A DNA stretch of 43,902 nt from Candidatus Hodarchaeota archaeon. Lineage in GTDB: Archaea > Asgardarchaeota > Heimdallarchaeia > Hodarchaeales > YT1-039. The stretch is from positions 1 through 43,902 of the forward strand of contig JAEOTF010000080.1 in assembly GCA_016840025.1 (NCBI GenBank), read 5' to 3'. The position numbers and the translations under genes were made by a program. Below are positions 26,610 through 35,247 of this stretch, piece after piece (position 1 is the first letter of the stretch; every line of letters begins with the position of its first letter). The notes under the pieces are model-generated. The model made no database searches, had not been told where the DNA came from, and worked only from the letters and a program-made list of their open reading frames with translations.

Positions 26610-29070
26610 ATAGATGTGACCTATTAATTGCTAGATGCTAACTGTTTTGTAAACTATTGAAAGTAACGTCGCAATTTATAGCTAATATTTAATGAAAGCA
26701 CGCTTTTTTTAATGAGGACAGATGAATGAAAAGACAATGGGCAAGAGTTGGGAAAAAGAATAAACGAATAATCTTTAATCTATGTTTATTCACATATTCG
26801 CACCTGAATTATAATAAAATTATGTAAATGCCCCCTATTATCTTTTTAGTAGCGTTCTACCTTATAGTTGATTTGTAGTACATTGAAATTGGGAGATTAA
26901 GAGTTATTAATCATTATTTAACTAGAAAAGACTGATCTAAGAGCAATAGGATATTAAGTGGTTCTGTGAACTGAAAAATGGGAGCTGTTTCATCTTTAAG
27001 CTCTTCAAATTTATATACGATCAAAAATGTTTTATAGTATTCCTTTAATCTGATTTTGAGAATTAAATAGGTATTCTTTAAAACTGTATACAAAATAATA
27101 TGGTGTTAAATATATTGCATATCTGCATGTATTAAACTGTATACATTCCTCTGAAATCACTATTAGACGTCTAATAGGATGTTAAAATTCAAAATATCAG
27201 ATGTATTAAAAAAAAATTTAAATCAAGAGATTAATATTTAGTTTATGCTGAATTCTATAAATTAAAAACTTTCTTTTTAACAAAATAAACAAATATTTAG
27301 AAGTTAGTGCAACCTTTCATGTTATGATTACAACAACTTTTTATAACTTATATGTTCCAAATACATTATTTTAAAATTATTAGGTTAACCATAAAAAAAA
27401 TAATCACTTGAACTCATTAGTATAATGCTCAAATCTATGTTCTGAATATATTTTCGTTAATTAACGAACTATCGAATTTGATCTTCTTCAACTCGGTGAG
27501 TAGAAAGAAGGGGGATGAATGATGACTTAATAAGTTTTTTAATTTTGTCGGAGATAGATCGGTGATAGCACTTAATTTCTTCGTTATAAATTATAATCTC
27601 ATAGTACTAATATTGATGATATAAAATGAGAAAGATGAGAATAAATGAGAACGTTGATGACTTACATGAACTTCCATAACATGAAAAATCATATGAATAT
27701 ATGAGATTGAGAGGAATGTTGAAAACGTAGGAGAATGTGGGGATTTGAATATTGAAGGATGAACTAAGTTTTATCTAAATATTTATCCTATATTACCTCG
27801 CATTAGTAGGTTTGAAACGCAATTACTTCTCTAGATCCCTATCATGGGCCCTAAAAATAATATTACAATCGATTTTGTAGATTTCTCTTAGGAATCTTTA
27901 TCCAAGATTTAAGGGTTAATCAAATCTAGAAAAATGCAACAAATATCAAAATAATATTAAACGGAACTAAATAGGCATCTCTTTTAAATTCTAAGAGATT
28001 AAGTTTAGAAAATAATCAAGATTCCTCTCCAACAATTTAAACTCTCCCCATACAAGCCATATAGCATTATTATTACCTGGTATTAGATTACATGGCTGTT
28101 AGTTATTACTATACTTAAAAGGACTTACATTATTGTTTAATTAAGTTGGTAGGTTTGTCATTACAGCCAAAAAAAATTACAAGTACGAATTCTGATAACA
28201 CTTACAAGATAAAAGAACGTAAATAATGCAATGCTGATACTAGTGAATAAATAACCTGAAAATCAATAATTTGCTTGTTTAATGCCTTTATATTGCAAAA
28301 TAAATTTTAAATGACTGTAATACTCCCCAAAAAACTGTATGGCCTTTAAAAAAAGGCAATAAAAACGAAAATAATCTTTGAATATATTTTATTAGAATTT
28401 AATTCTGTATACTGTATAACTATTAGTAATGGAATGAAAAAGCGAACTTATTTGTTCGATTAGCACCTTGTTATTATCATCCTGTTCCCAATTAAGAAAT
28501 ACCGCATTAATATAATCACAGGGGTTAAAGAATTGCTCAAGAAGGGAAATTACCAACAAAATTCGTTCTATTAATAGGGAAGAAGGCTTACGACTATTAA
28601 TAGGGATTTATTTTTGAGCTTAAGCCAAATTTAAATATTAGAGTACAATGTTGAAAAATTAAGGGTCACAACGATTTAGGTGAATGAGACTTATACCAAA
28701 AAGTATATTTTCCTAGAAAATGAGTTGATATAGGAATATATGAAGTGCACAGGTGGAAGGTCAGATCACAAATTTATAAGGAATAAAAAAAATGCCATCA
28801 TTGATACCAAGGCGAATTTAACGTATAATTTAATAAAAAAGGTATTCTTTAAAGTCTTCATCGAAGAGATAGAAGGTATAAACTTACATTCTCCCTGTGT
28901 ACAAATTAAACCAAATCGCCTGTATGATTTAATTAGTTAAACACATGTGAATGTAGATGAATATATCTGTGATAACCTTTTTTATTGCAAAACCTTTTTT
29001 TCTTTCTTGCTTTTCTTTCCTTTCTTGCTTCCCTCTAATCCCTCTGATCTTCTGCCCGCATTTACGGACT
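26610..29070. other. 2.5-kb AT-rich region without a convincing gene
   Basis: Between the methyltransferase and rpoK all six frames are broken except for short runs. A 66-codon frame at 28740-28940 and a 33-codon frame at 26726-26827 (after ATGAGGACAGATGA) are the best of them and neither looks like a known protein. The region holds the 18-bp palindrome at 27160-27177 and two copies of AAACTGTATACA 53 bp apart (near 27081 and 27134). A further CTGTATAC occurs at 28405, two CTATTAATAGGGA copies near 28568 and 28595, and a GCCTTT/AAAGGC hairpin near 28343. It is either a decayed element or a site with a structural role, for example in replication or segregation. Confidence 0.5.
27160..27177. 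promoter_or_regulatory. 18-bp perfect palindrome
   Basis: CTATTAGACGTCTAATAG is perfectly self-complementary over 18 bp. It lies 16 bp after the second AAACTGTATACA repeat, in the AT-rich region with no adjacent gene. A dimeric DNA-binding protein site is the plain reading; the protein is unknown. Confidence 0.45.
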
Positions 29071-29081
29071 GGTGAGCCTTT

Positions 29082-29357
29082 GTGCTAAATAATAACCATA
29101 AAATAACTATTGGAACGCCCAGATTAACTCGGTTCGAGTATGCCCGTGTTCTAGGAGCCCGCGCATTACAGATCAGCATGGGCGCCCCCCTCTTAATTGA
29201 GCTTGGTCCTGATGATGAAGAAAGTGATCCTTTACTTTTAGCAGTCCAGGAGATCAAGGCGGGTGCGGTACCAATATCGATTAGGCGTCTTTTACCCGAT
29301 GGAACTACCCAAGATATTCCCCTTATTTGGCTTCTTGCAGAGTCTCGTCTTTCATGA
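29082..29357 (+). CDS. rpoK: DNA-directed RNA polymerase subunit K (Rpb6/omega homologue)
   Basis: 91 residues. The core [20 protein letters not shown], followed by APLLIE and later [13 protein letters not shown], is the diagnostic RpoK/Rpb6 segment (T-R-F-E-x-A-R-x-x-G-x-R-A-x-Q-x-x-x-G-A). This subunit binds the largest polymerase subunit and stabilises assembly. The start is GTG at 29082, with GGTGAG (29071-29076) 5 nt upstream matching the 16S 3' end; an in-frame TGA lies just before it. A helical extension of about 15 residues after the SIRRLLPDG strand is slightly longer than in most archaea. It stands between the AT-rich region and the EAP30-like gene. Confidence 0.93.
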   Translation: MLNNNHKITIGTPRLTRFEYARVLGARALQISMGAPLLIELGPDDEESDPLLLAVQEIKAGAVPISIRRLLPDGTTQDIPLIWLLAESRLS

Positions 29358-29482
29358 ACTATTAAATTCTTATTTTACCTATAGTTACTTGAATATTGTA
29401 TAAGATCTCTTTTTTAATAATTAGAAAGTATTAAAGAGACAAAAACCTCCAAATCACAATTTTTTTTCCTATCCTTGAATGC

Positions 29483-29517
29483 AACCCTTTTTTTTAAGGG
29501 TTACCTATAGTGGTAAC
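29483..29517 (+). promoter_or_regulatory. two overlapping, mutually exclusive hairpins in the EAP30 leader
   Basis: AACCCTT/AAGGGTT (29483-29489/29496-29502, T-only loop) and GTTACC/GGTAAC (29500-29505/29512-29517) share bases 29500-29502, so only one can form fully at a time. They lie 19-53 bp before the start codon at 29536. This could be an operator, an rpoK terminator or an attenuator-like switch; the sequence alone does not decide. Confidence 0.3.
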
Positions 29518-29535
29518 ATCTATGAGTGAGCAAAG

Positions 29536-30198
29536 ATGAGCGATAAGGAAGACTTACGCAAGAAATATACAGCTTTTGGTGCGAAACTCAAAACAGAAAT
29601 TGATGAATCGAAGAAAGAAAGCAGTCGTATTATTCAGGAAGGAGTAACTCGTCTAGAAAAACAAGAAGTACCTCTTCTTCCCGATGATCTCGCTCAACGT
29701 TTACTTTGTACTAAAATTGCTCACGAAATGCCCGAAACCCTGCTCCCTGCTTCTTATTTTGAAAAACCCCGCTTTCGAGGCAAAGAGAAATATTTCCAGC
29801 GACTTGCAGCGGACTTACTCCTGTTTGGGCTCTCCTATCAACGCAGTTATGGCATTTTGCCTACCGAAGATGCTTTTCCTCAACTCTTTCTTGAGAATCG
29901 TCCATGGTGGAAGGCTTCCGAGAAAGATATTCAACAAGCACTGAAAATTCTTTATGATAATAAGGTCATAAGGCTCAGTGAATCTTTAATTGAGTTTGAA
30001 TCTACCGAGACATCAAAAGAAATGACCCGTGTTTTGTCATGGATAGGTGTCCACAAGCTCGAACGAGTAACTATTGACCTTCTTTGCGATTCATTAGAGT
30101 TAGACCCCGTAACTAGTCGCAGAATTATGACTCAACTGGTTCGTGAAGGTATCGCGAAGGAAGATGCTGATGAATATTGGATTCCTGCCTTTTTTTAA
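29536..30198 (+). CDS. ESCRT-II-like EAP30 (Vps22/Vps36) domain protein
   Basis: 220 residues. An N-terminal charged helical stretch (about 1-45, coiled-coil-like) leads to a conserved core: EKYFQRLAADLLLFGLSYQR (FxxLAxxLxxFG-type helix) with ILPTEDAF behind it. The core ends in two winged-helix-like units. The C-terminus REGIAKEDADEYWIPAFF closely matches the G-x-x-x-x-D ... YW-x-P-x-(L/F)-F ending of eukaryotic EAP30 proteins (SNF8/VPS22, VPS36). In eukaryotes these form ESCRT-II with Vps25 and nucleate ESCRT-III; Asgard archaea carry homologues. No other ESCRT gene lies in the window. The assignment rests on motif reading, so it is likely but not proven. Confidence 0.68.
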   Translation: MSDKEDLRKKYTAFGAKLKTEIDESKKESSRIIQEGVTRLEKQEVPLLPDDLAQRLLCTKIAHEMPETLLPASYFEKPRFRGKEKYFQRLAADLLLFGLSYQRSYGILPTEDAFPQLFLENRPWWKASEKDIQQALKILYDNKVIRLSESLIEFESTETSKEMTRVLSWIGVHKLERVTIDLLCDSLELDPVTSRRIMTQLVREGIAKEDADEYWIPAFF

Positions 30199-30258
30199 GT
30201 GATTGATCTCTCTATTTTGTTGTACTACTTTTTTATTACTTTCTGAGAGCGATTGTCA

Positions 30259-31512
30259 ATGCGAATTGATAACATACTTTGTATTGAATATCTTTCATCG
30301 GGTGGTTTAGCTCCTAAAGAACCTCTGCCAGGGAATCTTTTAGCGGAAGGTTTTTCAATGCTTGCTTCCGTATGTGCTGATTTTACAACTCTTTTCGCCC
30401 GAAAAGGACAGAAAGCCGTTCAAACCGTTCTCGATCATCGCTTAAAGCCTTATGATTTTGCACTGGATGCATATATATCTAAATATGTAAAAAAAGAACC
30501 CCTTGATGAAGTACTAGGAAAAACTCTTGAAAAAGAGCCCCCCGATGCTGCATTGATCATTGCTCCCGACGGTCCCTCTCTTTTGAACTTAGTGGATTTG
30601 GTGTCTGACTCTGGAGTTGTTTTATTAGGTCCTTCAATTGAGATGATTGAAAAGGTTAGTCCTAAAAGTCAACTCTATCAGCGTTGTCAAGATTTAGATG
30701 TTCTTTCGCCCCCTGATTATGTTCTTGTACCAGAAGCAGAGGAATTTGAGGTTTTTCAGAGAGAAATCGCTTCTTCTCTAGAAAAGTGGCAATCCCCACT
30801 AGTTGTCAAACCCGATATGTCCTGTGGAGGGGAAGGCCTCTCGTTGATTCTTGATGATAGTGAAAAGAATTTAAAATTGGCGTTTGAAAAAGCAAGGGCT
30901 GTTGATGATACTATCATCGTTCAAAAAATGAAGCGCGGTACAAGTATTAGTCTAAGCATTGTGGGATCCGATAAAGAACCTAGTCTTCTTTCTGTGAATA
31001 AACAAATCCTTTCACTTTCCTCACCAGATGCTATAAGTGAATATAAGGGTGGATCAAGTCCTGTTACCTGTGATAATCTTTCTTCCATAATGAACGATGT
31101 AAAAATTCTAATAGAGGATACAGGCTATCGAGGCTACTTCGGTATTGATTTAGTTGCCAATACGAACGGTTTTCATATAGTTGATTTTAATCCTCGCATT
31201 ACAACAAGCTATGTGGGTCTTAGAGAAGTTACTGTCATGAATCCAGCTCAAATCATGTTAGATGTGGTCTTTGGTTTTTCACCACCTTCTCCTCAGTATG
31301 ACGGAAGCGTCCGTTTTGGTAAAGTGTCCTGTCCTCATGTCAATTTGGAGGGAGCGCTTGATATTTTTGAAATCTCTGGTTGTATATGTCCTCCCTTTCA
31401 TTTCACCGAAGATCCGACCGCTTTTTTTACTGCTTTAGGAACAGATGAAGAAGACGCTGAAGAAAAGTTCATTAGACACTCAGAACAGACATCCGAGATC
31501 ACGGAGGGGTGA
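30259..31512 (+). CDS. mfnD: ATP-grasp ligase, MfnD-like (tyramine-glutamate ligase)
   Basis: About 417 residues. The N-terminus CIEYLSSGGLAPKEPLPG followed by LLAEGFSML has the E-x-x-S/T-G-G-G-x ... EG-x-x-M pattern of the MfnD family. The ATP-grasp core follows: SPLVVKPDMSCGGEGLSL (lysine and glycine loop), IIVQKMKRGTSISLSIVG (hinge and substrate strand) and FGIDLVANTNGFHIVDFNPR, with the metal-binding D-x-N-P-R. By family it joins tyramine to L-glutamate with ATP, an early step in methanofuran synthesis. The MfnF-like gene 4 kb away supports this. I prefer the ATG at 30259; a TTG two codons upstream is possible. The 56-residue gene overlaps its stop. Confidence 0.65.
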   Translation: MRIDNILCIEYLSSGGLAPKEPLPGNLLAEGFSMLASVCADFTTLFARKGQKAVQTVLDHRLKPYDFALDAYISKYVKKEPLDEVLGKTLEKEPPDAALIIAPDGPSLLNLVDLVSDSGVVLLGPSIEMIEKVSPKSQLYQRCQDLDVLSPPDYVLVPEAEEFEVFQREIASSLEKWQSPLVVKPDMSCGGEGLSLILDDSEKNLKLAFEKARAVDDTIIVQKMKRGTSISLSIVGSDKEPSLLSVNKQILSLSSPDAISEYKGGSSPVTCDNLSSIMNDVKILIEDTGYRGYFGIDLVANTNGFHIVDFNPRITTSYVGLREVTVMNPAQIMLDVVFGFSPPSPQYDGSVRFGKVSCPHVNLEGALDIFEISGCICPPFHFTEDPTAFFTALGTDEEDAEEKFIRHSEQTSEITEG

Positions 31513-31679
31513 TTTGGGCTCTCTATCCATTGGGTTACTTTGGCCTTCCAGAGATTTCAACTTCTATTGAAGAGATAAAATCCGAATCTTCAGTAATTGC
31601 ATTGCCTTTCTTCGTTTTTTTCCTTCTTGTTATTGGTATTATAAACTATTATCGCCACACCAGAAAATTTATCGTTTAA
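31509..31679 (+). CDS. 56-residue single-pass membrane protein coupled to mfnD
   Basis: A small gene whose GTG (31509-31511) overlaps the mfnD stop TGA, with GGAGG at 31503-31507 only 1-2 nt before it. That is a translational-coupling arrangement, although the spacing is tight. The 56 residues contain a polar N-terminal half (ISTSIEEIKSESS), a hydrophobic helix (VIALPFFVFFLLVIGIINYY) and a basic end RHTRKFIV. I know of no match. It could be a membrane anchor for the ligase or an unrelated small protein. Confidence 0.45.
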   Translation: MIWALYPLGYFGLPEISTSIEEIKSESSVIALPFFVFFLLVIGIINYYRHTRKFIV

Positions 31680-31741
31680 ACTGCCCCTTCTTTTCCCCTT
31701 TTTCTTTATTATTCAAATCATGGCACTGATCTTCGAGGTCA

Positions 31742-32623
31742 TTATTCTAAAGACGGTAGGTTAGCCAGAAGATAATCTAATACCAAAGCTCGTTGTGATC
31801 CAAACTTTTGCTCGCAAAACTCTTCGAGTTGTCTTACTGTAATTTTCTTGGGTGTTCCAAAGAGTCTATTCATGACATGTCGCACCCATGAGTCCACAAA
31901 GACCACTTCATACCGTTTAAGATAATAGATCTGGAAACATCGTGCAGAATAATCACCGATCCCCTTTATACTGACCAATTTTTTATACATCTCTGATAAG
32001 GATAATTCTGAAAACTCTTCTTCTAAAAAATTTCTTAGAAATTCGGCAATGAAAGGTAATGACCTTATTCGATAGCCGATTTTACATTTAGCAAGCCTTT
32101 CTACTTTTTGCTTGTTTAAATGTATGATTGATGGATAAGTCCAGCTTTCGGTGTTATCTAAGGCAAGGTTTTTTCCGAATGTTTTCGCTATATTCTCGGA
32201 CATTTTAAAGTAGAACTTTGCAGTAGTATTTTGGCTTAGAAGTGCGTTGAGTAGCATTTCATCAGCTGAATGAACCGAAAGAAAGCCTAAACCTTGAGGG
32301 GCAGGGCTATTAATTTCATTTGCCAACTCTGAGAGTCTATCAAGAGCTGGCTGATGGGAGTTGTCTAAATCGAATATGTATGTAATCCAACGAATAACTT
32401 GGTCTCGAACTCTCTCGGAACCAAGGTCAGGTGAAGTTAGGTTCACCACTAATGAAGACTCTGAATCAGCTTGGACTTGGACTCTAACAAGTTTTCTATC
32501 CACTAAGAATGTTTTTCTAAAACTAACCTCATCTATATCACAAAAAGGAAAGATATATCCTTTATGATATTCAGAAAAATCAATAGGGTGTTTTGAGGGT
32601 ATTTTAAATTCCAAAAAATCCAT
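31742..32623 (-). CDS. HhH-GPD DNA glycosylase (OGG/AlkA-like)
   Basis: 293 residues. An N-terminal ~110-residue beta-rich domain leads to an all-helical HhH-GPD core (about 112-280): LLNALLSQNTTAKFYFKM, then GYRIRSLPFIA, the helix-hairpin-helix LVSIKGIGDYSARCF and the catalytic region VVFVDSWVRHVMNRLFG, in which the aspartate of F-V-D is the conserved active-site acid. The OGG1-type lysine in the hairpin (G-x-G-x-K) is replaced by Asp-Tyr, so it is probably a monofunctional glycosylase without lyase activity. It removes damaged bases, most likely alkylated or oxidised purines; the exact lesion cannot be told. Transcribed divergently from the GTPase fusion. Confidence 0.8.
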   Translation of the reverse strand: MDFLEFKIPSKHPIDFSEYHKGYIFPFCDIDEVSFRKTFLVDRKLVRVQVQADSESSLVVNLTSPDLGSERVRDQVIRWITYIFDLDNSHQPALDRLSELANEINSPAPQGLGFLSVHSADEMLLNALLSQNTTAKFYFKMSENIAKTFGKNLALDNTESWTYPSIIHLNKQKVERLAKCKIGYRIRSLPFIAEFLRNFLEEEFSELSLSEMYKKLVSIKGIGDYSARCFQIYYLKRYEVVFVDSWVRHVMNRLFGTPKKITVRQLEEFCEQKFGSQRALVLDYLLANLPSLE

Positions 32624-32820
32624 TTTATGAGTGCCACCCGGGCTATTTGAATCTTAATCTATATGAAATCTTCTTAGGGCATTTATGAGGGATGTTCTTG
32701 AGCCGTTGAACCTCGAAATACCGAATAAGGTTGTTCTAACATTTAACTGACTTATTCTTCTCAAATAATATTTAAATGCTATTTTTTACCTTAAAATTAC
32801 AACAATGCTCTTTGAAAGAA

Positions 32821-32833
32821 AGGTGGCGCACCT
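32821..32833 (+). promoter_or_regulatory. inverted repeat containing the Shine-Dalgarno sequence of the GTPase fusion
   Basis: AGGTG-GCG-CACCT is a perfect 5-bp stem with a 3-nt loop. The AGGTG arm is the ribosome-binding sequence for the TTG at 32837 (about 11 nt away). In the RNA, the hairpin would hide it, and as DNA it would be a small palindromic site. The stem is short, so the regulatory reading is tentative. Confidence 0.35.
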
Positions 32834-32836
32834 ATC

Positions 32837-34105
32837 TTGTCATTAACACAATATCATCTCTATAAAATTTTATCACTAGTCCATCTGGAAACCGTAGATG
32901 AGAAACCATCTCCTGCAGAATTCTTGGATTTACCGATTTGGCATCTCAGAGGGTTAAGTGAGGAAGAAGGATCAATATTGGAAGATGTTATGGACTTTCA
33001 AACAATTGAAGATCTTGTTAATTGTACCTTCTCTGCTGAGGAAGTTGCTTCAAAAACACGTATTCCAAAGTATAAGATAGATCGTTGGTTTGGGATGAGT
33101 CGTATTCTTCGAAGCCTAACCAGCGGTGACTTTACAACCCCAAAAGTTGTTCTTGTTGGCTTGGACAACGCTGGAAAAACAAGTATAATCCTTACAATGA
33201 AGCGGATTGCCGATCAAGTATCACAAGAGGCCAGAATGAACGAGATTCTAAAATTAAAACCTACAAAAGGTGTTGAACGTCAGGAAGTCGTTCTTCAGGG
33301 TCAACCTATGCTTTTATTTGATTTTGGTGGTCAAAAAGCCTATCGTAGGCGTTATTTAGATTCTCCCCAACGTTATCTCGAGGCTATTGATCTAGTCATC
33401 TTTGTACTCGATGTAAAGGACGAGGAACGATTCCCTGAAGCGTTGATATATTTTGAGGGGCTAGCTAAAGAAATAAAAAACCTTGAATTGAGCCCTGCAT
33501 TTGCTATATTTTTCCATAAACTCGATGAGGTTCTTCCTGAGGATTCTGAAACTTGGCAAAAATTGCTTGATCAAGCTTCCCTCTTTGAAGCTGTATTACG
33601 CAGTATATGGAAAGATAAAGCCCTTCTTTCCCTTGATAAGGACATGTTATTTCAAACTAGTATTAGACGGGAAATCAGTGTTTTTTCAGGAGTTTCTAAT
33701 AGTCTAAAGTGTATTTCGCCTGTGCAAGACATTCTTCGAGGTGGTACGCGAGAAACTGCTGAATATCTAGATTCCGATTTATTACTCTTGATAGCAGATA
33801 ATGGACTGGAATTAGCGCGGTTTCAATCTGAAACTGCTGATTATTTAAAAGATTTAACTCCAACTTTTCTATTCAAAGAGACTCTTCAAAAGATTCCCGA
33901 AATGGAAGATGATTCAATCGTTTATCCCATTCAGATCGCCGAAGAGCAATTGTTTCACGTTATTATAACTACTACAGTTGAAGAAAAACCGATCTACCTA
34001 TCCTATCTTTCACGTGAGAACAAAATTCCCCATAAATACGAAACTCAGGGGATTATTGGAGAAACCTTCCTTCCTTGGGTAGCTAACTATTTCGAGGAAC
34101 TATAA
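32837..34105 (+). CDS. HhH-GTPase fusion, Arf/Rag-like with roadblock/longin-like C-terminus
   Basis: 422 residues in three parts. N-terminal (about 25-90): helix-hairpin-helix-like repeats (LRGLSEEEGSILEDV and AEEVASKTRIPKYKIDRWF). Middle (about 100-290): a GTPase with G1 GLDNAGKTS, a candidate G2 T-K-G-V, G3 DFGGQKAYRRRYL, G4 HKLDE (in place of NKxD) and a G5-like QTSI. C-terminal (about 305-422): LLLLIADNGLELARFQS followed by strands and helices, resembling the roadblock/longin domain attached to Rag/Gtr GTPases. The G3 and layout recall Arf/SRPRB or Rag/Gtr1. Start TTG at 32837 with AGGTG upstream inside a hairpin. Partners are unknown, but this combination is eukaryote-like and typical of Asgard GTPase expansions. 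Confidence 0.85.
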   Translation: MSLTQYHLYKILSLVHLETVDEKPSPAEFLDLPIWHLRGLSEEEGSILEDVMDFQTIEDLVNCTFSAEEVASKTRIPKYKIDRWFGMSRILRSLTSGDFTTPKVVLVGLDNAGKTSIILTMKRIADQVSQEARMNEILKLKPTKGVERQEVVLQGQPMLLFDFGGQKAYRRRYLDSPQRYLEAIDLVIFVLDVKDEERFPEALIYFEGLAKEIKNLELSPAFAIFFHKLDEVLPEDSETWQKLLDQASLFEAVLRSIWKDKALLSLDKDMLFQTSIRREISVFSGVSNSLKCISPVQDILRGGTRETAEYLDSDLLLLIADNGLELARFQSETADYLKDLTPTFLFKETLQKIPEMEDDSIVYPIQIAEEQLFHVIITTTVEEKPIYLSYLSRENKIPHKYETQGIIGETFLPWVANYFEEL

Positions 34106-34181
34106 ACGGCATAAGCAGTATAAGGCAACTTTCGCCAGCTCTAAATAGTGCTTAATTGTGACTAAAATTCTGGTGTAAAAC

Positions 34182-35198
34182 ATGAAAGCATTGGTAACTG
34201 GCGGTACAGGATTCTTAGGAAGTCATATTGTAGATGAATTAGTGGACTCTGGCTATCAAGTTCGTGTGTTAGCTCGAAAAACCAGTAACACTCGCTTCAT
34301 AGACAAGCATGAAATGGTTGAAAAAGTCATAGGCGATATTACTCAGCCTGAAACATTAATGGACGCCATGAAAGATGTGGATATCGTCTTTAACAACGCT
34401 GCTGTGATGGAAGACTGGGGATCAAGAGATAAATTTGAAAGAGTCAACGTACAGGGTACTATCAATGTTCTCGAAGCAGCTAAAAATCTAGGAATTAAAA
34501 AAATAGTTCACACTAGTTCTACAGCTGTCTATGGTTTTCCAAACAGTAAGACGCCAATCACTGAAGATTTCCCTAAGAAACCTTTTGGAAATTATCAAAA
34601 ATCGAAATATGAAGCTCAAATTGCTGTCGACAGATATGTTACGGACTATGACATGGATATTACTTCGGTTCGACCCCCTTTCATCTTTGGCTCACGTGAT
34701 TCCTATACAATCCCAATAGCAGTAGAATCTATTTTTAATGGTAAAATGATGGTTATTGGCTCGGGCAAGCAGGTTCAATCAATCGTACACGCACGGGACG
34801 CAGCTCATTGCATTCGATTGGCAGCAGAAACACCAAATACTAAGAACGAGTCTTTTAATGTAACTAGTTTTGACACTGATGTAAATACACTATATGGACG
34901 AATAGCGGAACTTCTAGGTGCAAGCTCTGCATTTACACATGTTCCTTATAAAGTAGGATACCTTTTTGGAGCAATCTCAGAAGGTTTTGGTATATTATTG
35001 CGAAAGAAAACCAGTCCAACTGCCACGCGATTCCGTGTGAAATTGCTTGGACAAAATTATCAGATTGATTCAACTAAGGCAAAAGAGGTTTTAGGCTATA
35101 AACCGAAGTTTGATCTAGAAAGTACTCTTCTGGATTCTTTAAAATGGTATTTTAATAACAATCCCAATAGCAAAATCCCCCATCCATCTAGTATATAA
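34182..35198 (+). CDS. NAD-dependent epimerase/dehydratase (extended SDR, 3-beta-HSD-like)
   Basis: 338 residues. The N-terminal Rossmann motif GGTGFLG (7-13) binds NAD(P). NNAAVMEDW, VHTSSTAVYG and the catalytic Y-x-x-x-K in NYQKSKYEAQ (about 136-140) follow, with RPPFIFGSRD behind them. The F-N-V-T-S segment and C-terminal half fit the extended SDR group that contains sugar epimerases and 3-beta-hydroxysteroid dehydrogenase-like enzymes. RVNVQGTINVLEAAK and SIVHARDAAHC point toward the latter group. The substrate is not decided by sequence: nucleotide sugar or an isoprenoid/lipid alcohol are both possible. ATG start at 34182; downstream gene convergent. Confidence 0.85.
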   Translation: MKALVTGGTGFLGSHIVDELVDSGYQVRVLARKTSNTRFIDKHEMVEKVIGDITQPETLMDAMKDVDIVFNNAAVMEDWGSRDKFERVNVQGTINVLEAAKNLGIKKIVHTSSTAVYGFPNSKTPITEDFPKKPFGNYQKSKYEAQIAVDRYVTDYDMDITSVRPPFIFGSRDSYTIPIAVESIFNGKMMVIGSGKQVQSIVHARDAAHCIRLAAETPNTKNESFNVTSFDTDVNTLYGRIAELLGASSAFTHVPYKVGYLFGAISEGFGILLRKKTSPTATRFRVKLLGQNYQIDSTKAKEVLGYKPKFDLESTLLDSLKWYFNNNPNSKIPHPSSI

Positions 35199-35247
35199 GC
35201 TATTCTTTCCTATTTTTTGTTATCGTATCATCAATGGTTCCTGTGGT

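Noticed and set aside
28740..28940. 66-codon plus-strand open frame in the AT-rich region
   Set aside because: Only a weak AGGA upstream and no recognisable protein pattern.
26610..29070. Replication origin
   Set aside because: AT-richness and palindromes fit, but I see no origin-recognition-box pattern and no Orc1/Cdc6 gene nearby, so I do not call it.
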